Shown: piece by piece, positions 1-8,579 of the stretch
Numbering within the stretch: position 1 is the stretch's first letter
How the letters are laid out: the number at the start of each line of letters is the position of its first letter
Assembly: GCA_034722015.1 (NCBI GenBank)
Contig: JAYENI010000248.1
Span: forward strand, 1 to 22,791
Origin: JAJDOJ01 sp034722015
GTDB lineage: Bacteria > Pseudomonadota > Gammaproteobacteria > JAJDOJ01
Direction of reading: 5' to 3'
Length of the DNA stretch: 22,791 nucleotides
Notes under the pieces: generated by a model
What the model saw: only the letters and a program-made list of their open reading frames with translations
What the model was told of the DNA's origin: nothing
The model's database searches: none
Translations under genes and position numbers: made by a program

Positions 1-1
1 T

Positions 2-88
2 TTCGGGCGTTACCGCGGACAGTCTTTCGAAGCGCTGACTTACCCACGCCGGGAGCAGATGGCCGATACCGCCAACGGAATCCGGTGA
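2..88 (+). CDS. possible 3' end of an unidentified gene (partial)
   Basis: A reading frame is open from the window edge and ends with TGA at 86-88. Its 28 visible residues have a protein-like composition (for example YRGQSF and PRREQMADTA). I do not recognise the family, and the fragment is too short for a motif. A competing frame starting at base 1 stays open to 211 but gives an Arg-rich product that looks like a shadow. If real, this gene converges on lon. Confidence 0.25.
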   Translation, partial: FGRYRGQSFEALTYPRREQMADTANGIR

Positions 89-471
89 GTGAATCAGAAC
101 TCTCGAAAATCACTACCTTGACAAAGCGCTCCGGGAAAATAGTCTTTTCCGGCATACGCATCGGGCACCGTCCGGTTCGAATGGGTCTGCGGATCGATCA
201 AACCCGCTGAAGCAATCGCCTGTCTGGGATTGTGATCGCAATAGCAAACGAAATTTCGCGAGATACCCGCAACCGGAGGGAGCGAATTTATACCAAGCAC
301 GACCACGGGCTGTCAACGGAAATTAATCAGTACCCAATGGTTTCCATTCAGGGAAGTGCTCGAGGAAACGCCGTCGCCCGGCAATCTTTGTTGTTGACGA
401 TTACAAGGTCAGCACGGCGTGCGCCGCCGATTCGAACCGGCAGGCTTATTGCTTCCTTGAAAAGAATCATG
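89..471. other. gap between the left-edge frame and lon; no recognisable gene
   Basis: I see no convincing coding frame, RNA gene or repeat here. Short open frames on both strands lack a ribosome site and recognisable products. Two T-loop-like strings occur, near 173 on the plus strand and near 430 on the minus strand, but neither can be folded into a tRNA. The hupB gene that often follows lon in gammaproteobacteria is not present within this stretch. Confidence 0.5.
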
Positions 472-497
472 AGGGACCCGCCGGGCGGCCGGTCCCT
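472..497 (-). terminator. stem-loop downstream of lon, weak intrinsic terminator
   Basis: A 7-bp perfect stem (AGGGACC at 472-478 with GGTCCCT at 491-497) encloses a GC-rich loop that can itself pair. It lies 14 bases past the lon stop codon. On the minus strand it is followed by a broken T-rich stretch (ATTCTTTT) rather than a clean U-tract. A terminator is therefore likely but not certain. Confidence 0.45.
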
Positions 498-510
498 TAT
501 GACCTCCAGA

Positions 511-2967
511 TCAATGGCGACGCAGGGTCTGTTTGCCGGCGTTACGGTCCACACCGGTTTCCTGCTTGATCTCCTGCCCGTCTTCATCCTCCCCGGACGA
601 GTCGATGGGTCGAGGCAATTCGTGCAGCGCGAGGGCGAGGACTTCATCGATCCAGCGCACCGGACGAATCTCAAGTTTCTGCTTGATATTCTTCGGAATC
701 TCGACAAGGTCCTTTTCGTTTTCCTTGGGGATTAACACCGTAGAGATGCCGGCCCGATGCGCGGCAAGGAGTTTTTCCTTCAGACCACCGATCGGCAAGA
801 CTTCACCACGAAGCGTGATTTCCCCGGTCATCGCCACACTGGCCTTGACGGGAATCGCGGTCAGTGCAGACACAAGGGCAGTACACATGCCAATCCCTGC
901 GCTGGGACCGTCCTTGGGTGTCGCACCTTCCGGGACGTGAACGTGAATATCCTTTTTCTCGTTGAACCCCGGATCGATACCGAAGACCGCGGCACGACTC
1001 CTGACGACCGTCGAGGCAGCCTGTATCGACTCCTGCATCACCTCTCCGAGTTGTCCGGTATAGGTGAATTTGCCCTTGCCGGGTATGACCGCGGCTTCGA
1101 TCGTTAACAGCTCACCACCGACTTCGGTCCATGCCAGACCGGTCACCTGGCCTACGCGGTCCTTCTCCTCCGCAAGACCGTATCGGAACCGTCGTACGCC
1201 CAGATACTTCTCGAGATTTCTCGGCGTTACCAGCACTTTTTTCCCGGTCGGCTTCAGTGTCTCTGTCTTGACGACCTTGCGGCAGATCTTCGATATCTCC
1301 CGTTCAAGATTTCGCACACCGGCCTCGCGAGTGTAGTGGCGGATGGTGTCCCGGATCGCGGTATCGGATATACTGATTTCCTTTTCCTTGAGGCCGTTGT
1401 TCCTTGTCTGCTTGCCGATCAGATAGCGCGTTGCAATGTGTGTCTTTTCATCTTCGGTATAGCCCGGCAACCGGATGACCTCCATGCGATCCAGCAACGG
1501 TCCCGGGATGTTCAGCGTATTGGCGGTCGCGACGAACATGACGTCCGACAGGTCGAAATCAACCTCCAGATAGTGATCGTTAAACGTGTGATTCTGCTCA
1601 GGGTCAAGGACCTCAAGAAGTGCGGAGGCCGGGTCGCCCCTGAAATCCATGGCCATCTTGTCGATCTCGTCGAGCAGATACAGGGGATTTCTGACCTCGA
1701 CCTTGGAAAGGTTCTGGATGATCTTGCCCGGAAGGGACCCGATGTAGGTGCGCCGGTGTCCGCGAATCTCGGCCTCGTCACGCACGCCACCCAGCGACAT
1801 GCGCACGAACTTTCTCCCGGTTGCGCGCGCGATCGACATGGCGACGGATGTCTTACCGACCCCCGGGGGGCCGACCAGACACAGAATGGGACCTTTCAGC
1901 TTACGTACTCGCTGCTGGACCGCCAGATATTCAAGGATTCGCTCCTTGACCTTTTCGAGACCGTAGTGATCCGCCTCCAGCACCTTCTCCGCCTTTCCAA
2001 GGTCCTTGAAAACACGGGACTTCTTCTTCCATGGCACGCTGACAAGCCAGTCGATGTAGTTTCTCACCACTGTCGCTTCGGCCGACATGGGTGACATCAT
2101 TTTCAGCTTGTTCAACTCCGCCGTGGCCTTTTCCCTCGCTTCCCTGGACATACCGATCTCGTCGATCTTGCGCGCAAGATCGTCGACCTCGTTGGGCGCC
2201 TCATCCATCTCACCGAGTTCTTTCTGAATGGCCTTCATTTGCTCGTTGAGATAGTACTCCCGCTGGCTTTTCTCCATCTGCTGCTTGACGCGACCGCGGA
2301 TTCGCTTCTCGATGTTGAGTACGTCGAGTTCCCCCTCGATCAACGACATCAGATGTTCCAGCCGCTGCCGTACGTCATCAATCTCGAGAACTTTCTGTTT
2401 TTCTTCCAGCTTTAACGCCATATGCGCCGCAATCGTATCAGCGAGGCGCGAGGGATCGTCAATGCCGGCAAGGGATGTGAGCACTTCCGGCGGGACCTTC
2501 TTGTTCAGCTTGACGTATTGATCGAAAAGGTTCGTCACCGCGCGTGTCAGAACCTCCTGCTCTTTCTCGTCGATCGAATCGTCCGTCTCGAGCAGTTCGA
2601 TACTCGCTGTCAGATAGTCTTCGTCTCGACCAAACTCCCGAACGCGGGCGCGTTGACCACCCTCGACCAGCACCTTGATCGTACCGTCGGGAAGTTTCAG
2701 CAACTGAAGGATCGTCGATAGCGTACCGATTCGATAGATGTCGTCAGTACCTGGCTCGTCGAGTTCGGCGCTTTGCTGTGCGACGAGCAGGATCTGTTTG
2801 TTGTCCGACATGGCCTCGTCCAGGGCGCGAATCGATTTTTCACGTCCAACGAACAGGGGAATCACCATATGCGGATAGACAACGACATCCCTCAGCGGCA
2901 GAACGGGCACCATCGCAAGTTCGCCTTCGCTTTCTCCATCGCCACTCAGTGTCTCGTTGCTGTCCAT
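511..2967 (-). CDS. lon: ATP-dependent Lon protease
   Basis: This is the homo-oligomeric AAA+ serine protease that degrades misfolded and short-lived regulatory proteins in the cytoplasm. The product is 818 residues, slightly longer than E. coli Lon. In order it has an N-terminal substrate-binding domain (MVPVLPLRDVVVYP near the start), a helical linker, an AAA+ module and a C-terminal protease domain. The AAA+ module has Walker A GPPGVGKT near 366-373 and Walker B YLLDEID near 430-436. The protease domain has the catalytic Ser in DGPSAG (about 689) and the catalytic Lys in GGLKEK (about 732). I chose the ATG at 2967 because GAGAGG lies nine bases upstream. An in-frame ATG at 3009 would add 14 residues and has no such site. 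The last 30 or so residues are acidic and polar and look like a lineage-specific tail. It follows clpX, as is usual, across a 310-base gap. Confidence 0.97.
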   Translation of the reverse strand: MDSNETLSGDGESEGELAMVPVLPLRDVVVYPHMVIPLFVGREKSIRALDEAMSDNKQILLVAQQSAELDEPGTDDIYRIGTLSTILQLLKLPDGTIKVLVEGGQRARVREFGRDEDYLTASIELLETDDSIDEKEQEVLTRAVTNLFDQYVKLNKKVPPEVLTSLAGIDDPSRLADTIAAHMALKLEEKQKVLEIDDVRQRLEHLMSLIEGELDVLNIEKRIRGRVKQQMEKSQREYYLNEQMKAIQKELGEMDEAPNEVDDLARKIDEIGMSREAREKATAELNKLKMMSPMSAEATVVRNYIDWLVSVPWKKKSRVFKDLGKAEKVLEADHYGLEKVKERILEYLAVQQRVRKLKGPILCLVGPPGVGKTSVAMSIARATGRKFVRMSLGGVRDEAEIRGHRRTYIGSLPGKIIQNLSKVEVRNPLYLLDEIDKMAMDFRGDPASALLEVLDPEQNHTFNDHYLEVDFDLSDVMFVATANTLNIPGPLLDRMEVIRLPGYTEDEKTHIATRYLIGKQTRNNGLKEKEISISDTAIRDTIRHYTREAGVRNLEREISKICRKVVKTETLKPTGKKVLVTPRNLEKYLGVRRFRYGLAEEKDRVGQVTGLAWTEVGGELLTIEAAVIPGKGKFTYTGQLGEVMQESIQAASTVVRSRAAVFGIDPGFNEKKDIHVHVPEGATPKDGPSAGIGMCTALVSALTAIPVKASVAMTGEITLRGEVLPIGGLKEKLLAAHRAGISTVLIPKENEKDLVEIPKNIKQKLEIRPVRWIDEVLALALHELPRPIDSSGEDEDGQEIKQETGVDRNAGKQTLRRH

Positions 2968-3277
2968 TTCAATATGCCTCTCGATAATAGGGGCGCCCGA
3001 TGACGGCAAGGGGCATCATCGGACTGGTTTCAATCTGTTTGGGGAGAGATGGGGACGAAGCGCGGGAAATACAATAGACCGAAGCCATGCTCGTCCGATA
3101 GCAGGCTGCCCGCTCCGCTTCGCATGAATTCCCGGTCGCCGGGACAGAGAAACGGACAATTTCATGCCAGACCGTCCGCCACACCAGCCCGGCAAACAGG
3201 GAAGGGAAATCAGGGCCGGGGAACCGCGTGACACGCCCGAAAGGGCGGACGAACAGGGTCAGCCTGAGAGATCCGGG
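2968..3277. other. clpX-lon intergenic region
   Basis: This is a 310-base gap with no convincing gene. On the minus strand a short hairpin (CGCCC, loop TTTC, GGGCG; 3234-3247) follows clpX, but it has no U-tract. A heat-shock-like promoter candidate lies close to lon and is listed separately. Open frames in the gap are GC-driven shadows. Confidence 0.5.
3005..3034 (-). promoter_or_regulatory. candidate sigma-32-type promoter for lon
   Basis: On the minus strand ATTGAAA (3028-3034) is followed after 14 bases by CCCCTTGCC (3005-3013). This resembles the sigma-32 pattern, with a TTGAAA-type -35 and a CCCC-led -10. It lies about 40 bases upstream of the chosen lon start. lon is a classical heat-shock gene in E. 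coli, so the position makes sense, but the -10 half matches only in part. Confidence 0.4.
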
Positions 3278-4564
3278 TCAATCCGAGGATGCGACCTTCT
3301 CGTAGTCGGAACCGTCGAAGATCAGGTAGGGTTTTGCGTCACCGCTAATCACGGTTTCGTCCACGACGACCTTTTCCACGTCTTCCATGGAAGGCAGGTC
3401 GTACATCGTATCCAGCAGGACCTGCTCCAGAATCGTGCGAAGTCCCCTGGCGCCGGTCTTCCGGTCCATCGCCTTGCGCGCAATCGCGTACAGGGCATTG
3501 TCCCGGAACTCGATCTCGCTGCCTTCCATCTCGAAGAGCTTGCGATACTGCTTGGTGATTGCGTTCTTCGGTTCGGTCAGGATCTTGACCAGCGCTTCTT
3601 CATCCAGTTCCCGCAGGGTTGCGACAACCGGCAACCGCCCCACGAACTCGGGGATAAGGCCGTACCGGATGAGATCTTCCGGCTCGACACCCTCAAGGAT
3701 CTCGCCAAACGAGGACTTATTTCCCTCCTTGCTGCGCACCTCCGCCGAGAACCCGATGCCACCCTTCTCGGTCCGGTCCCGGATGACCTTGTCAAGGCCC
3801 GCGAACGCGCCGCCACAGATGAAAAGGATGTTCCCCGTGTCGACCTGCAGGAACTCCTGCTGCGGGTGTTTACGTCCACCCTGCGGTGGCACGGATGCGA
3901 CAGTTCCCTCGATCAGCTTGAGTAGCGCTTGTTGTACGCCCTCACCAGAGACGTCGCGAGTAATCGAAGGATTGTCGGATTTACGCGAAATCTTGTCGAT
4001 CTCGTCGATATAGACGATACCGGTCTGCGCCTTGTCGACATCGTAATCACATTTCTGGAGCAGTTTCTGAATGATATTTTCCACATCCTCACCAACGTAA
4101 CCCGCCTCGGTCAGCGTGGTCGCGTCCGCGATGGTGAAAGGAACATCCAGCAACCTCGCCAGTGTCTCTGCGAGAAGCGTCTTGCCGGACCCGGTCGGCC
4201 CGATGAGGAGAATGTTACTCTTTGCCAGCTCGACGTCATTCTTGCCCGTGTTCCTCGACTCAAGGCGCTTGTAGTGGTTATAGACCGCGACGGCAAGCAC
4301 TTTCTTCGCGGGTTCCTGACCGATCACATACTCGTCGAGTATCCGTTTGATTTCCTTTGGAATCGGTAACTTGCTTCCGTCGGCGGAAGATTGCTCCTGC
4401 ATCTCCTCGCGAATGATATCGTTGCAGAGTTCGACGCATTCGTCGCAGATAAAAACCGAAGGACCGGCAATCAGCTTGCGTACCTCGTGCTGGCTCTTCC
4501 CACAGAAAGAGCAGTAAAGGAGCTTGCCATTATCCTGATCCTTGGTATGGTTTTTGTCGCTCAT
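3278..4564 (-). CDS. clpX: ClpX, ATPase and unfoldase subunit of ClpXP
   Basis: ClpX unfolds tagged proteins and threads them into ClpP. The product is 428 residues, the usual length. It carries the N-terminal zinc-binding domain with Cys18, Cys21, Cys40 and Cys43. The AAA+ core has Walker A GPTGSGKT (122-129), the pore loop GYVG (155-158), Walker B YIDEID (185-190) and the RKH loop (231-233). The IGF loop (270-272) docks onto ClpP. No key residue is missing. The gene lies 185 bases downstream of clpP on the same strand. That gap may hold its own promoter, but I could not find a clear one. The ribosome site is weak (GGA about eight bases before ATG). Confidence 0.98.
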   Translation of the reverse strand: MSDKNHTKDQDNGKLLYCSFCGKSQHEVRKLIAGPSVFICDECVELCNDIIREEMQEQSSADGSKLPIPKEIKRILDEYVIGQEPAKKVLAVAVYNHYKRLESRNTGKNDVELAKSNILLIGPTGSGKTLLAETLARLLDVPFTIADATTLTEAGYVGEDVENIIQKLLQKCDYDVDKAQTGIVYIDEIDKISRKSDNPSITRDVSGEGVQQALLKLIEGTVASVPPQGGRKHPQQEFLQVDTGNILFICGGAFAGLDKVIRDRTEKGGIGFSAEVRSKEGNKSSFGEILEGVEPEDLIRYGLIPEFVGRLPVVATLRELDEEALVKILTEPKNAITKQYRKLFEMEGSEIEFRDNALYAIARKAMDRKTGARGLRTILEQVLLDTMYDLPSMEDVEKVVVDETVISGDAKPYLIFDGSDYEKVASSD

Positions 4565-4749
4565 AGTGGTATCCGGATCCCAAACGATATCGAGACGATG
4601 CCTGTTTCCAGATGGATATGCAAGCTACGGCCTCTCGCCGGTACCGATTTACGGACAACTGTCACGGAAGCGGAGAAGCACATACGTGAAGTTTAGTCGA
4701 ATCCGGGCCTGGCGGGCGGATTCCCGGCACGGCCATACTTCCCGATGCG

Positions 4750-5379
4750 TTACTCGGCGCCCCGCTCACTGATAATCTGGTCTACCAGACCGTAGGCCAC
4801 GGACTCCTCGGCGCTCATGAAATTGTCACGCTCGGTGTCCTCGCGAATCTTCTCCACAGGCTGACCGGTGTGCCTGGCCATGACCTCATTGAGTTGCTCG
4901 CGGGTCTTCAGGATCTCGCGGGCGTGGATGTCGATATCGGTTGCCTGTCCCTGAAAGCCGCCGAGGGGCTGGTGAATCATGACGCGCGAATGAGGCAGGA
5001 CATACCGCTTCCCGTTGGTACCGCCGGTAAGCAGAAGGGCACCCATGCTGGCTGCCTGCCCGACGCATAGCGTGCTGACATCGGGTTTGGTGAACTGCAT
5101 GGTGTCGTATATCGCCATCCCCGCGGAAACCGACCCACCCGGCGAGTTGATGTAGATCGAAATATCCTTGTCGGGGTTTTCCGACTCGAGGAACAGCAAC
5201 TGGGCTACCACGAGATTCGCCATGTAGTCCTCAATGGGACCGACGATGAAAACAACCCGCTCTTTCAGGAGCCGGGAATAGATATCATATGCCCGTTCAC
5301 CTCTGGCGGTCTGCTCGACCACCATCGGCACGAGATTCAGGGCACGGGTCTCCAGGGGTGACTGGCTCGACTGACTCAT
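4750..5379 (-). CDS. clpP: ClpP, proteolytic subunit of the Clp protease
   Basis: This is the tetradecameric serine peptidase that partners ClpX (and ClpA where present). The 209-residue product carries the catalytic triad at Ser111 (in AASMGA), His136 (in MIHQP) and Asp185, matching E. coli precursor numbering. The GGSVSAGMAIYDT and GQAASMGA segments are typical. The start codon overlaps the tig stop by four bases (ATGA). GGAG lies eight bases upstream, inside the end of tig, so translation is probably coupled to tig. The N-terminus probably carries a short propeptide, as in E. coli ClpP, but the cleavage site is not obvious. Confidence 0.98.
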   Translation of the reverse strand: MSQSSQSPLETRALNLVPMVVEQTARGERAYDIYSRLLKERVVFIVGPIEDYMANLVVAQLLFLESENPDKDISIYINSPGGSVSAGMAIYDTMQFTKPDVSTLCVGQAASMGALLLTGGTNGKRYVLPHSRVMIHQPLGGFQGQATDIDIHAREILKTREQLNEVMARHTGQPVEKIREDTERDNFMSAEESVAYGLVDQIISERGAE

Positions 5380-6683
5380 TCGGCATTCTCCGTCTTGGGC
5401 TGATTGACGAAACTCTCGAAGGTAACTGGATCCTCGGTCACATTGGCGACTGCCAGCACCCAGTCGACGACCCTGTCCTCGAGGACGGAGGCTTCGACGT
5501 CCGCGCGAGCGGTCGGGTTTTGCAGGTAATACTGCCGCACCTGCGCGGGATCCTCATAACTCGATACGATTGCGTCCACGGCCTGATTGATACTTGCCTC
5601 GTCGGCGCGGAACCCCTGTTGCTTGACGATCTCGCCGATGACAAGCCCCAGCGAAACGCGTCTGCGGGCCGTGTCGCCGAAGCGTTCGTCGGGGAAGGCC
5701 TTCGGGTCCTTGGCCCCGATCATTTCCATGGTCTGCCGTCTCAACCTCTCGGTCTCCTCGGCGACGAGCGCACCGGGGATTTCAAACGGGTTTCGATCGA
5801 GCAAGGCATCCATCACCTGCTGCTTGACCCTTGCCTTGACCTTCTCCCCCAGTTCGCGCTCCATGTTCGATCGAACGTTTGTTCTGAACTTCTCCAGATC
5901 ACCGTCTGCAACCCCGAATGCACGTACGAATTCCTCGTCCACTTCAGGTAAAACCGAGCGCTCGACGTGGCTCACCTTGATGCTGAACCGTGCCGGTTTG
6001 CCTGCGAGGGCCTCGTTGCGGTAGTCGTCGGGAAAATTGACGTCGAAGTCCTTTTCGTCACCCTCCCGGGTACCCGGGAGGTTCCGCTCGAAATCCGGTA
6101 ACATTCGACCGGCGCCGATCTCCACGGCCATGTCCTTGCCGGTCCCGCCCTCGAATACCTCATCGCCGATGCTGCCTTCGAAATCAAGGGTAACCCTGTC
6201 GCCCTCTTCCGCGGCCCTGTCCACCGATTCCCATGCCCGGCGCTGTGTTCTCAACTGCTCGATCATCCGGTCCACGTCGGTGTCCGTCACCTCCGCCGTC
6301 GGGCGGCGTATCTCCGCCCGCTCCATGGACGCCACCTCGATCTGGGGATAGACCTCGAAATCCGCGGTGTATTCGAAGGCCTTTTCCTTGTCGATTGGCC
6401 CCGGCTTTATCTGCGGCGGGCTAACCGGGTTGAGCTTCTCTTGCGTCACGGCTTCCTGGAAGCTGCTTCGAATCAATTCATCCGCAACCTCATGAAAAAC
6501 CTGCCCACCATAGCGTTGCCTGACCAATCTGAGCGGCACCTTCCCGGGACGAAATCCGGGAATCCGGACCTTCGTGATGAGTTCCTTCAGCCGCTTGTCG
6601 ACCTCAGACCCGATTCGCTCGGACGGTACCTGAACGGTCATTCTGCGACCCAGGCCACTGGTTGTCTCCACCGTTACCTGCAT
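5376..6683 (-). CDS. tig: trigger factor, ribosome-associated chaperone and peptidyl-prolyl isomerase
   Basis: Trigger factor binds the ribosomal exit tunnel and shields nascent chains. The 435-residue product has the N-terminal ribosome-binding signature GFRPGKVP (43-50). A FKBP-type isomerase domain follows in the middle (for example GDRVTLDFEGSIGDEVFEGG), then a helical C-terminal arm. The start MQVTVETTSGLGRR matches the family N-terminus. A GAGG site lies about 13 bases upstream. It is the first protein gene of the tig-clpP-clpX-lon block and overlaps clpP by four bases. tRNA-Leu lies just upstream on the same strand with 83 bases between, so read-through from the tRNA promoter is possible. 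Confidence 0.97.
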   Translation of the reverse strand: MQVTVETTSGLGRRMTVQVPSERIGSEVDKRLKELITKVRIPGFRPGKVPLRLVRQRYGGQVFHEVADELIRSSFQEAVTQEKLNPVSPPQIKPGPIDKEKAFEYTADFEVYPQIEVASMERAEIRRPTAEVTDTDVDRMIEQLRTQRRAWESVDRAAEEGDRVTLDFEGSIGDEVFEGGTGKDMAVEIGAGRMLPDFERNLPGTREGDEKDFDVNFPDDYRNEALAGKPARFSIKVSHVERSVLPEVDEEFVRAFGVADGDLEKFRTNVRSNMERELGEKVKARVKQQVMDALLDRNPFEIPGALVAEETERLRRQTMEMIGAKDPKAFPDERFGDTARRRVSLGLVIGEIVKQQGFRADEASINQAVDAIVSSYEDPAQVRQYYLQNPTARADVEASVLEDRVVDWVLAVANVTEDPVTFESFVNQPKTENAE

Positions 6684-6766
6684 CAGTAATCAAACCTCGG
6701 CTTTTTCATGTTAATCGAGATGGTCTGGTCGAATTCGCCGATGCGAACGCCAGCTCATGTGGTTTC

Positions 6767-6851
<85 letters not shown>

Positions 6852-6868
6852 TGAAGCGAATCCTGTGA

Positions 6869-6874
6869 ATTATA
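6869..6874 (-). promoter_or_regulatory. -10 box for tRNA-Leu, possibly also tig
   Basis: A perfect TATAAT lies on the minus strand 17 bases before the mature tRNA-Leu 5' end. The region 17-18 bases further upstream has no good TTGACA match. The -10 box is therefore the main evidence. Confidence 0.5.
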
Positions 6875-6986
6875 ACGATGCCCGGGGTTTCGGGGTATCC
6901 CGCTCGCCGGGAAATCGTTCGCGGGCAGGAATCGGTGCTAACATCCAACGATAACCAACCCAATCTCCCGCGACGATCGATTACCC

Positions 6987-7898
6987 ATGAAAGCGTCTGG
7001 TATCTTCGTCGCGTACATCGCCGCGTTGTTTCTCGCCGGCGCCGCACTCGAGTACCCGGTCTATCGCCTCGCCAACCTGTTCACGGCCACATCCTACTAT
7101 ACGTTCTCCGGCAGACTCGTTCTCCCGTTAGGGGCCCTGACCCTCTACTTCTTTCTCAGGGCGCGCAATCTGAGCAATGCACAAGCATTGGGTTACGCGG
7201 TACCGTGGCGGACATTCATTCGATTCGTTGTCACGGGATTCGGCGCCGGCATCCTGATCATGATTCCACTGCTGGCGCTGATGCTGGGTCTGGAGATCCG
7301 CGTGCCGGCCGGGGACCTGCAGCGCATCCTGACAGCGGCGGGTCCCGCGTTTTTCGATGGTCTTGTCAGCGGTCTCCTGGTTGGGCTCATCGAGGAGACG
7401 TTCTTCCGGGGCGCCATGTACACGGAGGTCGAACGTGAATCACGGATGTGGTGGGCTATCCTGGCGACCAGCGCACTCTACGCCGTGGTCCACTTCGTCG
7501 ACACGAAATACCGGATACCCGTAGAGGAACTGAACTGGTGGAGCGGGTTCGTCATCCTGGGCCACTCGTTCGATGCCTTCACACAGCCATCGCGCGTCAT
7601 TGATTCGCTGCTGGCCCTTTTTGCCGTCGGTATTTTCCTGGCCTGCTCGCGTGCAAGCAGTGGCCATATCGCCTACTGCATCGGGCTGCATGCGGGATGG
7701 GTGACTACCATCCGCGTCGCGCACCGGACCTCGCATGAGAATCCGGACAGTGCGTTGTCCTGGATGACCGGATCGTTCGATGGAATCATTGGTTACCTTG
7801 CATTCGCCTGGCTAATCCTGCTGGCAATCGTGATTTTCAATCCCTTGCTGCGGCAGCATGGGGAAGCAACCGGTAGAGCAACTCAGGAGGATGGATAG
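6987..7898 (+). CDS. CPBP-family intramembrane metalloprotease
   Basis: The 303-residue product is strongly hydrophobic with about seven or eight predicted membrane segments. It carries the CPBP (Rce1/Abi-type) motifs: EETFFRG at 136-142, a His in YAVVHF (169) and a His in GLHAGW (235). In Rce1-type enzymes these Glu and His residues form a membrane-embedded active site. Family roles include prenyl-protein processing, bacteriocin self-immunity and other membrane proteolysis, and the sequence does not say which applies. The segment from about 172 to 208, between the second and third motifs, is a large, probably extramembrane, loop. The gene stands alone on the plus strand, divergent from tRNA-Leu and tig, with no visible partner or substrate gene. 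The ATG is the first in frame, and no strong ribosome site precedes it. Confidence 0.88.
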   Translation: MKASGIFVAYIAALFLAGAALEYPVYRLANLFTATSYYTFSGRLVLPLGALTLYFFLRARNLSNAQALGYAVPWRTFIRFVVTGFGAGILIMIPLLALMLGLEIRVPAGDLQRILTAAGPAFFDGLVSGLLVGLIEETFFRGAMYTEVERESRMWWAILATSALYAVVHFVDTKYRIPVEELNWWSGFVILGHSFDAFTQPSRVIDSLLALFAVGIFLACSRASSGHIAYCIGLHAGWVTTIRVAHRTSHENPDSALSWMTGSFDGIIGYLAFAWLILLAIVIFNPLLRQHGEATGRATQEDG

Positions 7899-7936
7899 TT
7901 CAATTTCGCGCCGAACCAAGCTCGGCGGAATTTGTT

Positions 7937-7975
7937 CCGTGCGGGCGGGTAATATACCCGACACGGACGGGTTTT
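7937..7975 (+). terminator. stem-loop downstream of the CPBP gene
   Basis: Outer arms CCGTG and CACGG (7937-7941, 7962-7966) and an inner perfect hairpin CGGGT/ACCCG with an AATAT loop lie about 40 bases after the stop codon. A short GTTTT follows. The internal asymmetry and short T-run make this only a plausible terminator. Confidence 0.35.
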
Positions 7976-8120
7976 CCTGAGGAAGGGAGTGTCATATGCG
8001 CTCCCTGGCAAGGCGCGACGACGCGCAATAGTCCGTTCTATCGCAAGGAATCGCTACCCCGCCAAGGGACGCGGAGGGCGTGCAATTTCCGGGGAAACCC
8101 GTCCGTGGCTGGCATATTAC

Positions 8121-8309
8121 GAAGGTAGGTAACTGCTCGGCATGGTCGCCGAGCCGCAACGGCAATGGGGCATTTGCCGCGGAAGACGCTGTGAATACGC
8201 CCCCGTAAGCTTGCCGGCGGCATCCATGCCGGCAACGCTTCCTCCGCAATCGCACCATTGCCGTTGCTCAATGCCTATTTTCAGGGCTGCTGAGTCGTTA
8301 CGAAGGTAG
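8121..8309. mobile_element. 173-bp palindromic MITE-like element, copy 1, with 8-bp target duplication
   Basis: The element spans 8129-8301 and starts GTAAC and ends GTTAC. It is flanked on both sides by GAAGGTAG (8121-8128 and 8302-8309), an apparent 8-bp target-site duplication. Inside, an 11-bp arm (8158-8168) pairs perfectly with 8255-8265. The centre forms a hairpin with TTGCCGGC and GCCGGCAA arms. It has no coding capacity, so it would be non-autonomous. A second copy of the same length lies at 8777-8949. By hand alignment the two match at about 132 of 173 positions with no gap. The right end overlaps the stop codon of the small gene at 8298-8423. Confidence 0.8.
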
Positions 8310-8423
8310 TTCCGTTTCGTCCGTCGGATCCTTGCGGGACGCACCCCAAAGGCCGACACCGATATAAAGAGCCATCAACGGAAAACCGATGAACATAATG
8401 TATGTGGCGAGTTGTTCTAGCAT
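8298..8423 (-). CDS. small single-pass membrane protein, 41 residues, function unknown
   Basis: The ATG at 8423 is preceded by AGGAG eight bases upstream (8431-8435), one of the best ribosome sites in the window. The 41-residue product has one hydrophobic segment from about residue 5 to 29 (containing TYIMFIGFPLMALYIGVGLW). A charged, hydrophilic tail (RKDPTDETELPS) follows. I do not recognise a family. Candidates by architecture are a small accessory subunit of a membrane enzyme or a type I toxin-like peptide. It has its own promoter and a leader of about 150 bases, and an intrinsic terminator faces it on the other strand. The TAA stop lies in the terminal repeat of palindromic element copy 1. 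Without the insertion the flanking sequence would still give the same last codons and TAA. Confidence 0.7.
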   Translation of the reverse strand: MLEQLATYIMFIGFPLMALYIGVGLWGASRKDPTDETELPS

Positions 8424-8534
8424 GACACTTCTCCTGTTATCCGACAACGGCGAGCGGTTCTCTGCCCGCGCCTTGAGGGGTCTCGCGTGGCCTGGCGAGT
8501 GACGCCCTCTCGCTGCTCGGGATTCGCTATATTC

Positions 8535-8564
8535 CCCGAAGAAACTTGTTGTCTTCGGGTTTTT
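8535..8564 (+). terminator. intrinsic terminator on the plus strand, opposite the small-gene leader
   Basis: The arms CCCGAAGA (8535-8542) and TCTTCGGG (8552-8559) form a perfect 8-bp stem around a 9-base loop, followed by TTTTT. On the minus strand the same hairpin has no U-tract. The signal therefore ends a plus-strand transcript, yet no plus-strand gene lies between the CPBP gene and this point. Confidence 0.65.
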
Positions 8565-8579
8565 CCTTGGCCTGTAAAC

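Noticed and set aside
425..445. T-loop-like GGTTCGAATC on the minus strand (and a similar string near 173-185 on the plus strand)
   Set aside because: The flanking bases do not form a 5-bp T-stem, and no acceptor or anticodon arms can be placed, so neither is a tRNA.
3234..3247. Hairpin after clpX as an intrinsic terminator
   Set aside because: The stem is only five bp and no U-tract follows on the minus strand.
7995..8030. Eleven-codon frame (MRSLARRDDAQ) after a GGAAGGGAG site
   Set aside because: The ribosome site is good, but there is no downstream gene for a leader peptide to control, and GGAG and CTCC form a local hairpin. I cannot support it as a gene.
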